A stretch of DNA of 64,000 nt from Desulfovibrio sp. (GTDB lineage: Bacteria > Desulfobacterota > Desulfovibrionia > Desulfovibrionales > Desulfovibrionaceae). Both the position numbers and the translations under genes were made by a program. This document shows, one piece after another, positions 7,990 to 16,639 of this stretch. The notes under the pieces were generated by a model. That model saw only the letters and a program-made list of their open reading frames with translations, had not been told where the DNA came from and did no database searches. The number at the start of each line of letters is the position of its first letter. Position 1 is the first letter of the stretch. Location of the stretch: the NCBI GenBank assembly GCA_016208105.1, contig JACQYS010000029.1, positions 1-64,000 of the forward strand. The letters run 5' to 3'.

Positions 7990-8016
7990 GACGTACGCCG
8001 TCGTCGAAAGGTACAC
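7990..8016 (-). promoter_or_regulatory. candidate ECF-sigma promoter upstream of the DGC gene
   Basis: On the reverse strand TGTACCTTT (8016-8008) is followed after 14 bases by CGTC (7993-7990), 34 bases before the start codon. The same TGTACCTTT ... CGTC arrangement occurs upstream of the CMD gene at 8775-8800. CGTC is a typical -10 core for ECF sigma factors, and the sigma gene lies between the two sites. Confidence 0.5.
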
Positions 8017-8103
8017 CCTTGGCGTGAATTATTCGTAAATCTTGAAACGCTTGCCCGAGGGTTGAGCCGCTGATAGGGACCGGAACCGCCAGGAGGAATG
8101 AAC

Positions 8104-8682
8104 ATGTCTGAACAACCCGATTTTCAGACCCTGCATGACCAATACAGGCCGGGCATCCTGCGTTTTCTACGCCGCATGGTGGGGGAGGTGGATGCCGAGG
8201 ACATGACGCAGGTGGTTTTCGAACGGGCCAACAGGTCCCTGTCGGAATTCAGGGGTGACTCGTCCATGGCCACCTGGCTGTACCGCATTGCGACGAACGT
8301 GGCGGTCGATCTGCTGCGCAGTCCTGCTTTCCGCCGCCGGGACGCATCCCTCGAAGAGGTGAGCGAACCCGACGCTTCGGTTCTCGCTGAACGGCCCTCC
8401 AACAGCGAGCACCAAGCCATCAGAAACGAAATGAATGTCTGCATCCGCGAAGTAGTCGAGAAGCTTCCCGCCAACTACCGTACTGTCCTGATCCTGTCGG
8501 ACCTTGAAGGGTTCACGCCCGCCGAAGTCGCCGCCCGGCTGGGGCTTAGCCTGGAGGCGGCCAAAATCCGTCTCCACCGAGCCAGGGGCCGACTTCGCCT
8601 ATCTCTTGAGCAGGCATGCCAATTCTACCGAGACGATCTTGGCCAGCTCTCCTGTGATCGCAGGCAGGGTGACGGCTTCTAG
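8104..8682 (+). CDS. ECF-type RNA polymerase sigma factor
   Basis: Two ATG codons (8098 and 8104) follow AGGAGG; the second has the proper seven-base spacing, so I use it (192 residues). Region 2 spans about 12-80 (RFLRRMVGEVDAEDMTQ, then ATWLYRIATNVAVDLLR, the -10-binding helix) and region 4 spans about 110-165 (LPANYRTVLILSDLEG, then AEVAARLGLSLEAAKIRLHR, the -35-binding helix-turn-helix). The tail CQFYRDDLGQLSCD carries two cysteines and resembles tails of ECF factors paired with CMD-family proteins. No anti-sigma gene is adjacent. Neighbours on both sides carry a matching promoter-like motif, suggesting it controls them. Confidence 0.9.
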   Translation: MSEQPDFQTLHDQYRPGILRFLRRMVGEVDAEDMTQVVFERANRSLSEFRGDSSMATWLYRIATNVAVDLLRSPAFRRRDASLEEVSEPDASVLAERPSNSEHQAIRNEMNVCIREVVEKLPANYRTVLILSDLEGFTPAEVAARLGLSLEAAKIRLHRARGRLRLSLEQACQFYRDDLGQLSCDRRQGDGF

Positions 8683-8774
8683 TCCCATTTGTTCACGCTC
8701 TGGTTCTTGAAGTGCATCCTGCCTGACCGGAGTTCTGTTTCCGGGGACCAGCTCCAAGGTCTTCACAGCCAAGT

Positions 8775-8800
8775 GTACCTTTTAACTCTCCTCTCTCGTC
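8775..8800 (+). promoter_or_regulatory. candidate ECF-sigma promoter upstream of the CMD gene
   Basis: TGTACCTTT at 8775-8783 is followed after 13 bases by CGTC at 8797-8800, 32 bases before the ATG at 8832. It matches the motif on the opposite strand at 8016-7990, and both are at a similar distance from their start codons. Confidence 0.5.
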
Positions 8801-8831
8801 AATGCTTCCAAACACTATTTGGAGGTACACG

Positions 8832-9119
8832 ATGTCCGCTCTCAATTCTCAGGAAACGCTCGTTCTCATAGGCGCGGCCATGGCCGCTGGATGCAGGCCG
8901 TGCCTTGACGTCGCCTTGGGCCGTTGTCTCGAACTCGGCATAGACCCGCGCGAGGTCGCCCGCGCCCGGGAAATCGGCTGCATGGCGGCGAACCGCGCCA
9001 GGTCCGACATGGACGAGCACTCTCGGGCCTCATTTGGGGAGTTCGTTCCCGGGGTCAATGAAAACACCAGCGCAACTCCGTGTTCCTGTTCATCCAGCCC
9101 TGCCTGCACTGGGTCGTAA
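8832..9119 (+). CDS. carboxymuconolactone decarboxylase (CMD/AhpD-like) family protein
   Basis: The start is the ATG at 8832, after GGAGG. The 95-residue product has LIGAAMAAGCRPCLDVAL, the CxxC-bearing helix of the CMD/AhpD fold, followed by GIDPREVARAREIGCMAANRAR, the second helix pair. Many members are small thiol peroxidases or disulfide reductases; catalytic His residues typical of AhpD are not obvious here. The tail is cysteine-rich (CSCSSSPAC), as is the tail of the DGC protein on the other side of the sigma gene. It is followed after 31 bases by the ProC-like gene, probably in one transcript from the ECF-type promoter at 8775. Confidence 0.75.
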   Translation: MSALNSQETLVLIGAAMAAGCRPCLDVALGRCLELGIDPREVARAREIGCMAANRARSDMDEHSRASFGEFVPGVNENTSATPCSCSSSPACTGS

Positions 9120-9150
9120 GAAGAGAGCTCGGACGGAAAGGAAGAACGCC

Positions 9151-9930
9151 ATGAAAGCAAAGGATATCGGCTTCATCGGAGGCGGCCGGGTCACCACGAT
9201 ACTCCTGGAGGCGATGGCCCGCCAAGGAATGACGCTCGACGGACTCTGCATCAGCGATCCGAGCCAGACCGTGCGCGAGGGCCTCGCGGAGCGGTTCCCG
9301 TCAATAATCATTTGCGACGACAATCAGAAACCGGCGAGCCGGGAAATAGTCTTCGTCGCCCTGCATCCGCCCCTGTTCAAGGAAGTTCTCCCCGGCCTGA
9401 TTCCGGTTTTAAGGGAGCAGTCCGCCCTCGTATCGCTCGCGCCGGTGCTCGGCTTCGCCAAACTCAGCGAACTCGCGGGCGGCCACCAGCGGATCGTCCG
9501 CATGATCCCCAACGCTCCTTCCCTGATGAACCTGGGCTACAACCCTGTCGCTTTTGCGCCGGAGGTTCCCAGGGATCAGCGGGAAGCGCTCATGGGCCTG
9601 TTTGACGTCTTTGGTCAGCACCCGGAAGTGGATGAGGCAAAGCTTGAGGCCTATGCGATTCTTACAGCCATGGGACCGACATACTTCTGGTTCCAGTGGC
9701 AGAAGCTGCGGGAACTCGGGCAAAGCTTCGGGCTTTCCCCGCTGGAGGTCGATACCGGCCTGGAGGCGATGATCGCCGGAAGCGCGAAGCTCTTGTTTCA
9801 GTCTGGAATGTCGTTTGAGGATGTGGAGGACACTGTGCCGGTGAAGCCGCTTGCGGAGTTCTCCGGCCAGATCGAAGAAATGTACTCGGCCAAGCTGACT
9901 GCTTTGTTTGGCAAGCTCAAAGGCCGCTGA
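9151..9930 (+). CDS. pyrroline-5-carboxylate reductase-like NAD(P)-dependent oxidoreductase
   Basis: I start at ATG 9151 (GGAAAG upstream), 259 residues; longer frames overlap the CMD gene. The N-terminus IGFIGGGRVTTILLEAM is a Rossmann nucleotide-binding site, and VRMIPNAPSLMNLGYNPVAF corresponds to the conserved substrate-side motif of ProC (RxMPNxP). The C-terminal helical part (about 165-255) would be the dimerisation domain. It is divergent from housekeeping ProC, so the substrate may differ. A strong terminator follows. Its place behind the CMD gene suggests a stress-linked rather than a purely biosynthetic role. Confidence 0.75.
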   Translation: MKAKDIGFIGGGRVTTILLEAMARQGMTLDGLCISDPSQTVREGLAERFPSIIICDDNQKPASREIVFVALHPPLFKEVLPGLIPVLREQSALVSLAPVLGFAKLSELAGGHQRIVRMIPNAPSLMNLGYNPVAFAPEVPRDQREALMGLFDVFGQHPEVDEAKLEAYAILTAMGPTYFWFQWQKLRELGQSFGLSPLEVDTGLEAMIAGSAKLLFQSGMSFEDVEDTVPVKPLAEFSGQIEEMYSAKLTALFGKLKGR

Positions 9931-9940
9931 GCGCAGAGAA

Positions 9941-9977
9941 GCCCTGGAACCGGTTCACCCCGGTTCCAGGGCTTTTT
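9941..9977 (+). terminator. rho-independent terminator after the ProC-like gene
   Basis: GCCCTGGAACCGG (9941-9953) pairs perfectly with CCGGTTCCAGGGC (9960-9972) around a six-base loop and is followed by TTTTTATTT. Confidence 0.9.
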
Positions 9978-10240
9978 ATTTATGAGGCTGGAGGGTTATA
10001 GGTCGTCCAACTCAAGAGCGGAGATTGTTGACCTCAAGCGCCTGCGGGGGCCCTGGGAATCGGTGAATCCATCAATCAACTCCTTGCAGCGAAGGCCCGA
10101 AAAACGCTCCTGACTTGTTTTGCCAACGGCAATCCCCGGTCAGCGAAATAGACGCAGTAATTTGATCATCTGTGCTGGATATCTGGTGTTGCCTTTTGCC
10201 TCATTCCCGACTGAGACAGCCCACTGGCAGGCCATCCCCA
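9978..10240. other. non-coding gap, nothing recognised
   Basis: About 260 bases between the terminator and the Tex gene end contain no supported gene, RNA or clear hairpin. Confidence 0.4.
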
Positions 10241-12394
10241 TCAGGCCGGTTTCCGGCCTGTGGAAAGCCCGCGCATGCTGAGCCCGATGCGGCCGCGCTG
10301 CAGGTCAACATCCACCACCCGCACCAGCACCTCCCGGCCTACGGACACCACCTCCGCCGGGTCGGCCACGAAGCGGTCCGCCAGCTGGCTCACGTGCACC
10401 ATGCCGTCCCGGTGCACGCCGACGTCCACGAAGGCGCCGAACTTGGTCACATTGGTGACTATGCCTGGCAGCTCCATGCCGGGGGTCAGGTCCTCTATCT
10501 TGTTCACCCCCTCGGCAAAGGCGAAGGCGCTGAACCCTTCCCGGGGGTCCCGGCCGGGCTTCTCGAGTTCCGCCATGATGTCCGTGAGAGTGGGCATGCC
10601 GATGTCCTCGGAAACATACCCCTCAAGTCGGACCTTGGCCCTGGCGGACGGGTCGGACAGGAGCTCACTCACGGTGCATCCAACATCGCGGGCCATGCGC
10701 CGCACAAGGGCGTAGCGTTCCGGATGCACGGCGCTTTGGTCCAGCGGTTCCTCGCCTCGAACCCGCAGAAAACCCGCCGCCTGCTCGAACGCCTTCGGCC
10801 CCAAGCGCTTGACCGTGCGCAAGGAGTCCCTGCTCGCAAAAGGGCCGTGCTCAGCTCGATGCTCCACCACGGACTTTGCCAGAGCCGGACCCAGCCCGGA
10901 CACGAAGGTCAAAAGTTCCTGGCTGGCCGTGTTCACATCCACGCCCACGGCGTTCACGCAGCTCATGACCACGTCGTCCAGGGCCCGGCGCAGCCCGGCC
11001 TGGTCCACATCGTGCTGGTACTGGCCAACGCCTATCGATTTGGGGTCAAGCTTGACCAGTTCGGCCAGGGGATCCATGAGCCTGCGGCCGATGCTCACGG
11101 AGCCGCGCACGGTCAGGTCCAGATCCGGGAATTCCCGCCGCGCCACGTCCGACGCGGAGTAGATCGACGCTCCGGCCTCGTTCACCAGAACCACGGGTAG
11201 GAGAAGACCAAGCCCGCGCACAAAGGCCTCGGTCTCCCGTCCGGCCGTGCCGTTGCCTATGGCGATGGCCTGGACCTGGAACCGGGCGCAGAGTTCCTTG
11301 ATGGTTGTGGCCGAAGCCTCCCGCTGGCCGGCCGAGCCGGTGGGATGGATGGTGTCGTGGTGCAACAGGCCCCCCTGTGCGTCCAGCACGGTCAGCTTGG
11401 CCCCGGTGCGAAAGCCCGGATCCAGGGCCAGCACACGTTTCTGGCCCAGGGGCGGCGCCAGGAGCAACCCGCGCAGATTGGAGGCAAAGACGCGGATGGC
11501 CTCGCCGTCCGCCCTGGCCTTCACCTCGGCCCGGACCTCGCTCTCAAGCGACGGCGCCAGCAGGCGCTTGCAACCGTCCACCAGTGCGGCCTCAACCTCT
11601 TGCGCGTCAGGCCCCCTACCCCGCACGCCGCACACCGGCGAGCTGCGGGCCAGCTCGATGATTTCGTCCTCGGGCGGGTGCAAACTCAGCGACAAAAAGC
11701 CCTCGGCCTCTCCCCGAAACATCGCCAGAACACGATGGCCCGGAATCGACCGCAACGGCTCATCCCAGTTAAACCAGTCGCGGAAGGTCGCTCCGGCCTC
11801 CTCCTTGCCCTTGGCCACCTTGGACACGAACCTGCCGCGCCGGAAATACAGGTCACGCACGGCCGCACGCAGGCGGGGCTCCTCGGCCATGTTCTCGGCC
11901 AGGATGTCGCGGGCCCCGGCCAGGGCGCTTTCCACATCAGGGACTCCCTTGTCCGGGTTCACAAAAGGCCGAGCCAGTACTTGGGGATCACGGCCCTGCT
12001 GGGCCATGAGCGCCCTGGCCAAGGGCTCCAGCCCCCGTTCCCGGGCCATCAAGGCCCGGGTGCGCCGCTTGGGCCGGTACGGCAGGTACACGTCTTCCAG
12101 CCTGGCCTTGTCCTGGGCTTTCTCCACAGCCGTTTTCAATTCGGCTGTGAGAAGCCCGCGCTCCTCCAAAGAGGACAGGATGGCCTCGCGGCGCTTGTCC
12201 AGCTCGGCCAGTTCCTCCAGGCGGTCGCGGATGGCGGCCACGGCCACTTCGTCCAGGGAACCCGTCGCCTCCTTGCGGTAGCGGGCGATAAAGGGGACGG
12301 TGGCCCCGTCGGACACCAGGCTGGCCACAGCCGTCACCTGGGACTCAGACAGGGACATTTCTCCAGCGATTTTAAGGCAATAGTTTTCAATCAC
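10241..12394 (-). CDS. tex: Tex family S1 RNA-binding transcription accessory protein
   Basis: I use the GTG at 12394: AAGGAAA lies seven bases before it, and the protein then begins IENYCLKIAGE, matching the start of E. coli Tex (NDSFCRIIAGE) residue for residue. An upstream ATG at 12427 is possible. The 717-residue product has the Tex N-terminal helical domain (VPFIARYRKEATGSLDE), a YqgF/RNase H-like domain (VLALDPGFRTGAKLTVLD), helix-hairpin-helix motifs (VNTASQELLTFVSGLG), and a C-terminal S1 domain (MELPGIVTNVTKFGAFVDVG). Tex is a cytoplasmic nucleic-acid-binding protein linked to transcription. It stands alone on the reverse strand. Confidence 0.95.
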   Translation of the reverse strand: MIENYCLKIAGEMSLSESQVTAVASLVSDGATVPFIARYRKEATGSLDEVAVAAIRDRLEELAELDKRREAILSSLEERGLLTAELKTAVEKAQDKARLEDVYLPYRPKRRTRALMARERGLEPLARALMAQQGRDPQVLARPFVNPDKGVPDVESALAGARDILAENMAEEPRLRAAVRDLYFRRGRFVSKVAKGKEEAGATFRDWFNWDEPLRSIPGHRVLAMFRGEAEGFLSLSLHPPEDEIIELARSSPVCGVRGRGPDAQEVEAALVDGCKRLLAPSLESEVRAEVKARADGEAIRVFASNLRGLLLAPPLGQKRVLALDPGFRTGAKLTVLDAQGGLLHHDTIHPTGSAGQREASATTIKELCARFQVQAIAIGNGTAGRETEAFVRGLGLLLPVVLVNEAGASIYSASDVARREFPDLDLTVRGSVSIGRRLMDPLAELVKLDPKSIGVGQYQHDVDQAGLRRALDDVVMSCVNAVGVDVNTASQELLTFVSGLGPALAKSVVEHRAEHGPFASRDSLRTVKRLGPKAFEQAAGFLRVRGEEPLDQSAVHPERYALVRRMARDVGCTVSELLSDPSARAKVRLEGYVSEDIGMPTLTDIMAELEKPGRDPREGFSAFAFAEGVNKIEDLTPGMELPGIVTNVTKFGAFVDVGVHRDGMVHVSQLADRFVADPAEVVSVGREVLVRVVDVDLQRGRIGLSMRGLSTGRKPA

Positions 12395-12702
12395 TGCGTG
12401 GTTTCCTTGATCTCTCGGCCCATGCATGCCGGACAGGCCGCAGACCATCCTGAGAGAGAACACATTTTTGCTTAAAGTCGGTTTGTAGCGTTTCGCGGGT
12501 TGCTTGCCAATTGCGAGAGGCCAGGCGCCTGTTCTCGCAGGCGGGAATGAGCGCGGAGTTTAACGTTGGAGGGTGCGTGGTCGCGTCCCGCAGACGTGCG
12601 GACAATGCGTGGAGGTTTCCGACAGGCTTTCCGGCAGCGGATCAAAGACCGTCCCGTCCAAGAAGCAACATGTGTTTCTCTGCCGCTCCACCAGGGAGTA
12701 TT
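12395..12702. other. gap between tex and the downstream membrane-protein gene
   Basis: About 300 GC-rich bases hold the tex promoter region and no convincing gene; the short frames here lack ribosome sites. Confidence 0.35.
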
Positions 12703-13227
12703 TCAAACCGCTTCCTTCCCCGGCCATTCGAAAAGCCTTTTCAGGCGCGCCCAGAACTCTTCGCCGAGAATGAAGAGACTCACGAAAAAGAGCGCCTCCC
12801 CGGCCAGCAGCAGATACAGAATCGCTTGCAGATCGGGTTCCTTGGGATGCGCCAAAAAGAGAATCCCCATGGTGGCGTAATACGGCACGATGCTGAAAAA
12901 AAAGAGAGCCACGCCGATACCATGGCGCAACCGGCTTATGGGCTTTGGTCTGCCCGGCTCCTTGGGCCTGAAAAAGAAGCCTTTCACCTTGTCTTTGATG
13001 GTTATGACGAATTGTTTGCCAAGAAGCGCCACGGCGGCGAGAAAGGCGATTTCGCCCGAAGCCAGATAGATGGCCCCGAAGGTCACCGCGAAGGTTGGGG
13101 AAACGTCCAGGAAGGCGAGCAATTCGACAGTGCAGATGGGTATGAAACTGTAGACCACGAGCGCAATGCCCAGGCGCTGTTTCCAGCTTTTGGCAGCCGG
13201 TGCTGTGGTGGTTTCTGGTTCGGACAC
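12703..13227 (-). CDS. four-helix membrane protein (transporter-suffix-domain type)
   Basis: The start is GTG at 13227, six bases after GGGAGG. The 174-residue product has four hydrophobic segments (about 20-40, 48-70, 108-128, 137-157) and a basic cytoplasmic loop between the second and third (KDKVKGFFFRPKEPGRPKP). The pattern matches the short membrane proteins annotated as transporter suffix domain proteins, which resemble the last helices of some transporters but occur alone. The function is unknown. The gene is monocistronic between the tex region and the GGDEF-EAL gene. Confidence 0.7.
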   Translation of the reverse strand: MSEPETTTAPAAKSWKQRLGIALVVYSFIPICTVELLAFLDVSPTFAVTFGAIYLASGEIAFLAAVALLGKQFVITIKDKVKGFFFRPKEPGRPKPISRLRHGIGVALFFFSIVPYYATMGILFLAHPKEPDLQAILYLLLAGEALFFVSLFILGEEFWARLKRLFEWPGKEAV

Positions 13228-13334
13228 GTTCGGCCTCCCGGGATCGTCTGGCTGTGAAGAGCCCCAAACACACGCCCCTCGGGTGAACGCCGCTGTCGCG
13301 CCGAGCAGTTGGGGGGGAACGTCGTGAGGGCCGC

Positions 13335-15950
13335 TCAGGCAGTCTCTTTGATCAGATACTGTCCGGTCAAGACTGCCAAGGCTCCCTCCTCGGAGAGCGG
13401 GCGGGAATGCAGGTATCCCTGCTGCATGAAGCAGCCGAGGGAAACGAGCACCTCCCGCTGGAGTTCCGACTCCACGCCTTCGGCCACCACATTGAGTTCC
13501 AGGGCCCTGGCCATGTTCACGATGGTTCGCACCACTGCCAGATTGGCCTCATTTTGATTCAAGCCGCTTATTATGGAGAGATCGATCTTCAGATTTGAGA
13601 CCGGTAGTTTCGTGAGAAGCGCGAGATTGGAATACCCGGTGCCGAAGTCGTCGATGGACAGGCGCACGCCAAATTCCGCCAGTTCTGTCAGCTGCTCGAT
13701 GGTCTTCGGCAAGGCATCCATGATGACCGTCTCGGTGATTTCCAGATGGAGCTGCCCCGGCTTCAGACCATATTTATCGAGCGTCCTGCGCACCATCCCG
13801 AAAAACCCGACGGTTTTCAGCTGCCTGGGGGACACGTTGACCGAAATGAAAACATCCCTGGAAGCGGGCACCAACCGGTTCCAGTCAGCCAGGGTCCGGC
13901 AAGCCTTATCAAGGACCCACTCGCCCAATTTCACTATAAACCCTGTCTCCTCGGCCATGTGAATAAAATTCATGGGCGGGATGCTGCCGTTTTCCGGATG
14001 GTTCCAGCGGCACAGGGCTTCAAAGCCGGAAGCATCCCGGCTGTGAGACAGATCCACTATGGGCTGGAAAACCAGGTGGAGCTGTCCATTCTCCAATGCC
14101 GCCGGGAGTTCCTGTTCCATGATCCGAATGGACTGTATGCTTTCGAGAAGACGGGCTGTAAAAACTTTTGGCCCGCCCTTTCGGAGCTGCTTGGCATTGT
14201 GCATGGCCAGGTTCGCGTTTCGTATAAGTTCATCAGGCGTCGCATTTTCAGGCGGGTTGAGTTCAATTCCGATCGACGCCCGGAGGGATACGAGCGAATT
14301 TCCCGCATGGAAAGGCGCTTCCAACACATTCACGAGCCTGCGTGCCAAGCGAACAGCTTCGCGTGCCATCTGAATGCCCTTGATAACCGCAACGAATTCG
14401 TCGCCGCCGTACCGCGCAAGGGTATCCCCGGACCGTAAAACGGATTTGAAACGGCCCGCCACTTCTTTTAAAATATCATCCCCGACACTATGACCAAGAC
14501 TATCATTGACTATTTTAAACCTGTCCAAATCAATAAACAACACCGCAAAACTATAACTCGACTCACGAGACGACGACATTATGGCCTGACCAATTCTATC
14601 GCGCAGCAATGTTCTGTTAGCCAACCCGGTCAATGGGTCATGCAGGGCCATATGACGAAGCTGCGACTCCATCTCATGCCGCTCTGTAATGTCTCTTCCT
14701 TCAGCAATAAACATAATAACATCGCCGTTGTCATTGGTCACGGCCTGAACAGAAAAATCAATGCGGACTCTCTGGCCATTCCTGCTTGTGTGGTATGTTT
14801 CAAAACATTCCAGACCTGTTTTTCTGGCCTGATCCAGAGCCTGTTTGAGTTCCAACTGCTTTTTGGGATCATCGTTCCACCAGGGAGTGTCCCAAAAAGG
14901 CTTCCCGGCCACGTCCTTCAGGCTTACGCCCGCAACCGCGAGGGCCGCCGGATTCGCCTGAACAACGAAGCCCTCCGGGGTAAGCAGGCCGAAGAGTTCC
15001 CGGGTGTGCTCGATCATTGTCCGGAATTTTTTCTCACTCGCCCCCAATGCCGCCTCGGCTGCGCGACGTTCTTCATCGCGCTGGCGGAGCTTGAGAGTCA
15101 TGTGGTCGAAATTGTTCGAGAGCTGTGCCAACTCGTCGGCTACGCCCGTGATGCCGGCGCGAGTGTCGAGATCACCCTCGGCAATGGACTTGGTTGCTGC
15201 CATCAAACGGTACAATGGGCGGGTGATGGAGGAAGCCATGGCGATGGCCACGGACACTGCCAAAAGGGTAACGAGCCCCAGGTAGACGAAAGCGGCGTTG
15301 CGCAATTGAGCAATCACAGCCTGTATGTCGTCGTTGTAGTCGCCGGTGCCGATTATCCACCCCCACGGCTTGAACAGGACCACATACGATTCTTTCTGAT
15401 AAAGCTTCTCGGTGTACCCCCCCTCCTTTATGGGTTTGGGCCATACGTAAGATACGTACCCGCTGCCGTTCTCGAGGCATTCCTCCAGCATGGCCTGGGC
15501 AAGGTTGACCTTGTCGAGCTTTTCAGGGGGATCCGCGTTGCCGAATCGCTTGGCCGTTGCGCTGTAGAAGGCCGGCGCGTCGAGAATCATTCCTTCATAA
15601 GCCGGCATCACCGGATGCATGATCATTTTGGGAATGGGACGGGTGGTGTCCATAATCCAAAAATACTCGTCATTGCTGAGAACGATGCCCCTGATCCTTC
15701 GGATGGCCCGGCGCTGAGCCTCCGCCAGGGTCAGTTCACCAGCCTCGATCTCCGACTGGTACTGATGGAAGAGATTCATGATCGCCGCGGTCCGTTCCTT
15801 GAGGAAGTAACGCCGTTCGGAGTACGAGAATTCCTCAATGCGCGGCAGGAGCATCACGAGAAAGCCCGCCAGGAAGAAGACGACTCCGATAAGGGAAGCC
15901 ACGACTATCTTGGTGGATATCTTAAGACCGGAAGCCCAACGTTTGATCAT
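13335..15950 (-). CDS. membrane Cache-HAMP-PAS-GGDEF-EAL cyclic-di-GMP protein
   Basis: The 871-residue protein has a TM helix at 13-35, a periplasmic Cache sensor (about 40-215, with ILSNDEYFWIMDTTRP-like features), a second TM at 220-240, HAMP (241-295), a PAS domain (305-425), GGDEF (430-595) and EAL (605-865). The cyclase site GGDEF (515-519) is intact and an inhibitory RSGD I-site (506-509) lies five residues before it. The phosphodiesterase site is also intact (FEALCRW at 643-649, DDFGTGYS at 767-774). It can therefore potentially make and break c-di-GMP in response to an extracytoplasmic ligand. Which activity dominates cannot be told. It is monocistronic; PilZ effectors occur at 19365 and 41024. 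Confidence 0.92.
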   Translation of the reverse strand: MIKRWASGLKISTKIVVASLIGVVFFLAGFLVMLLPRIEEFSYSERRYFLKERTAAIMNLFHQYQSEIEAGELTLAEAQRRAIRRIRGIVLSNDEYFWIMDTTRPIPKMIMHPVMPAYEGMILDAPAFYSATAKRFGNADPPEKLDKVNLAQAMLEECLENGSGYVSYVWPKPIKEGGYTEKLYQKESYVVLFKPWGWIIGTGDYNDDIQAVIAQLRNAAFVYLGLVTLLAVSVAIAMASSITRPLYRLMAATKSIAEGDLDTRAGITGVADELAQLSNNFDHMTLKLRQRDEERRAAEAALGASEKKFRTMIEHTRELFGLLTPEGFVVQANPAALAVAGVSLKDVAGKPFWDTPWWNDDPKKQLELKQALDQARKTGLECFETYHTSRNGQRVRIDFSVQAVTNDNGDVIMFIAEGRDITERHEMESQLRHMALHDPLTGLANRTLLRDRIGQAIMSSSRESSYSFAVLFIDLDRFKIVNDSLGHSVGDDILKEVAGRFKSVLRSGDTLARYGGDEFVAVIKGIQMAREAVRLARRLVNVLEAPFHAGNSLVSLRASIGIELNPPENATPDELIRNANLAMHNAKQLRKGGPKVFTARLLESIQSIRIMEQELPAALENGQLHLVFQPIVDLSHSRDASGFEALCRWNHPENGSIPPMNFIHMAEETGFIVKLGEWVLDKACRTLADWNRLVPASRDVFISVNVSPRQLKTVGFFGMVRRTLDKYGLKPGQLHLEITETVIMDALPKTIEQLTELAEFGVRLSIDDFGTGYSNLALLTKLPVSNLKIDLSIISGLNQNEANLAVVRTIVNMARALELNVVAEGVESELQREVLVSLGCFMQQGYLHSRPLSEEGALAVLTGQYLIKETA

Positions 15951-16639
15951 GCCGTGTCCCTAAACACCCGCACAAGGTTCGGATGACCACACAATGCCAC
16001 TGATGAAGAACCAGTCACATTCCCAGCACATCCGCCGTGAATTCGTACCTTGAGTTTCTGCTCGTCGGAAGGCGGCACCTGCAACCAGGCCCTCCCGCGA
16101 GCTGTATGGGGCGGATGCAACCATTCTTGCCCTTTTTGAGGCCCTGCTGTCCAGCGTGGGGTCGCGCCTGAGAATGCTATAATATACTTTTATCGACCAT
16201 CTGACACAATGACAGCCTCGGCAAGGTAGGGGAACTGGAAAAACATCCGCAACAAACCGTAATCATTCCTTATATTGAATCAATATGAACCACCCGCACC
16301 CGCCGCATGCCCTCAGTTCGTTCCGGGTTTCCCTCACAAGCCCCGGAGGTCTGTTTTCTCCTCAAAACGTTTCCCAATGACCTCGATGCAAAAAAGGTGA
16401 TCACGAAATGTAATTGCCCTGAGTCCTTGTGTTTCTATGGAAAATGACGCTATTGATGCATCGCGGAGTCGGGGCAAATTGCCGCGTCCGCTTCGAGGCA
16501 GCGGGGAACGCCTGGCTGGCCAGACATCACGGACTGAACCGGGGGGGCCTCAAACCGTGGCCGGTGGTGTGCGCTCAAATGGAATTCGCTCTGTTCAGCG
16601 GATGTATCTGAACGGGCGACGAACAAAAGGACTTCCGCA
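15951..16639. other. 690-base divergent intergenic region
   Basis: This region separates two divergently transcribed signalling genes and must hold both promoters. GCTATAATATAC at 16178-16189 is a plausible -10 region. A GC-rich folded-looking stretch at about 16465-16540 was compared with the c-di-GMP-I riboswitch pattern and does not match. No gene is supported; the short frames near 16430-16640 lack ribosome sites. Confidence 0.35.

Noticed and set aside
10172-12475. Long plus-strand frames (up to 376 codons) opposite tex
   Set aside because: They are antisense to a clear Tex protein, arise from GC-rich third positions, lack ribosome sites and have no recognisable domains.
14490-15986. 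498-codon plus-strand frame opposite the Cache-GGDEF-EAL gene
   Set aside because: Shadow of the reverse-strand gene; no domain, no ribosome site.
16465-16545. Possible c-di-GMP-I (GEMM) riboswitch upstream of the chemoreceptor
   Set aside because: A GGGGCAAAT-like start is present but the GNRA tetraloop and the second conserved arm (GACGCAAAGCC-type) are missing.
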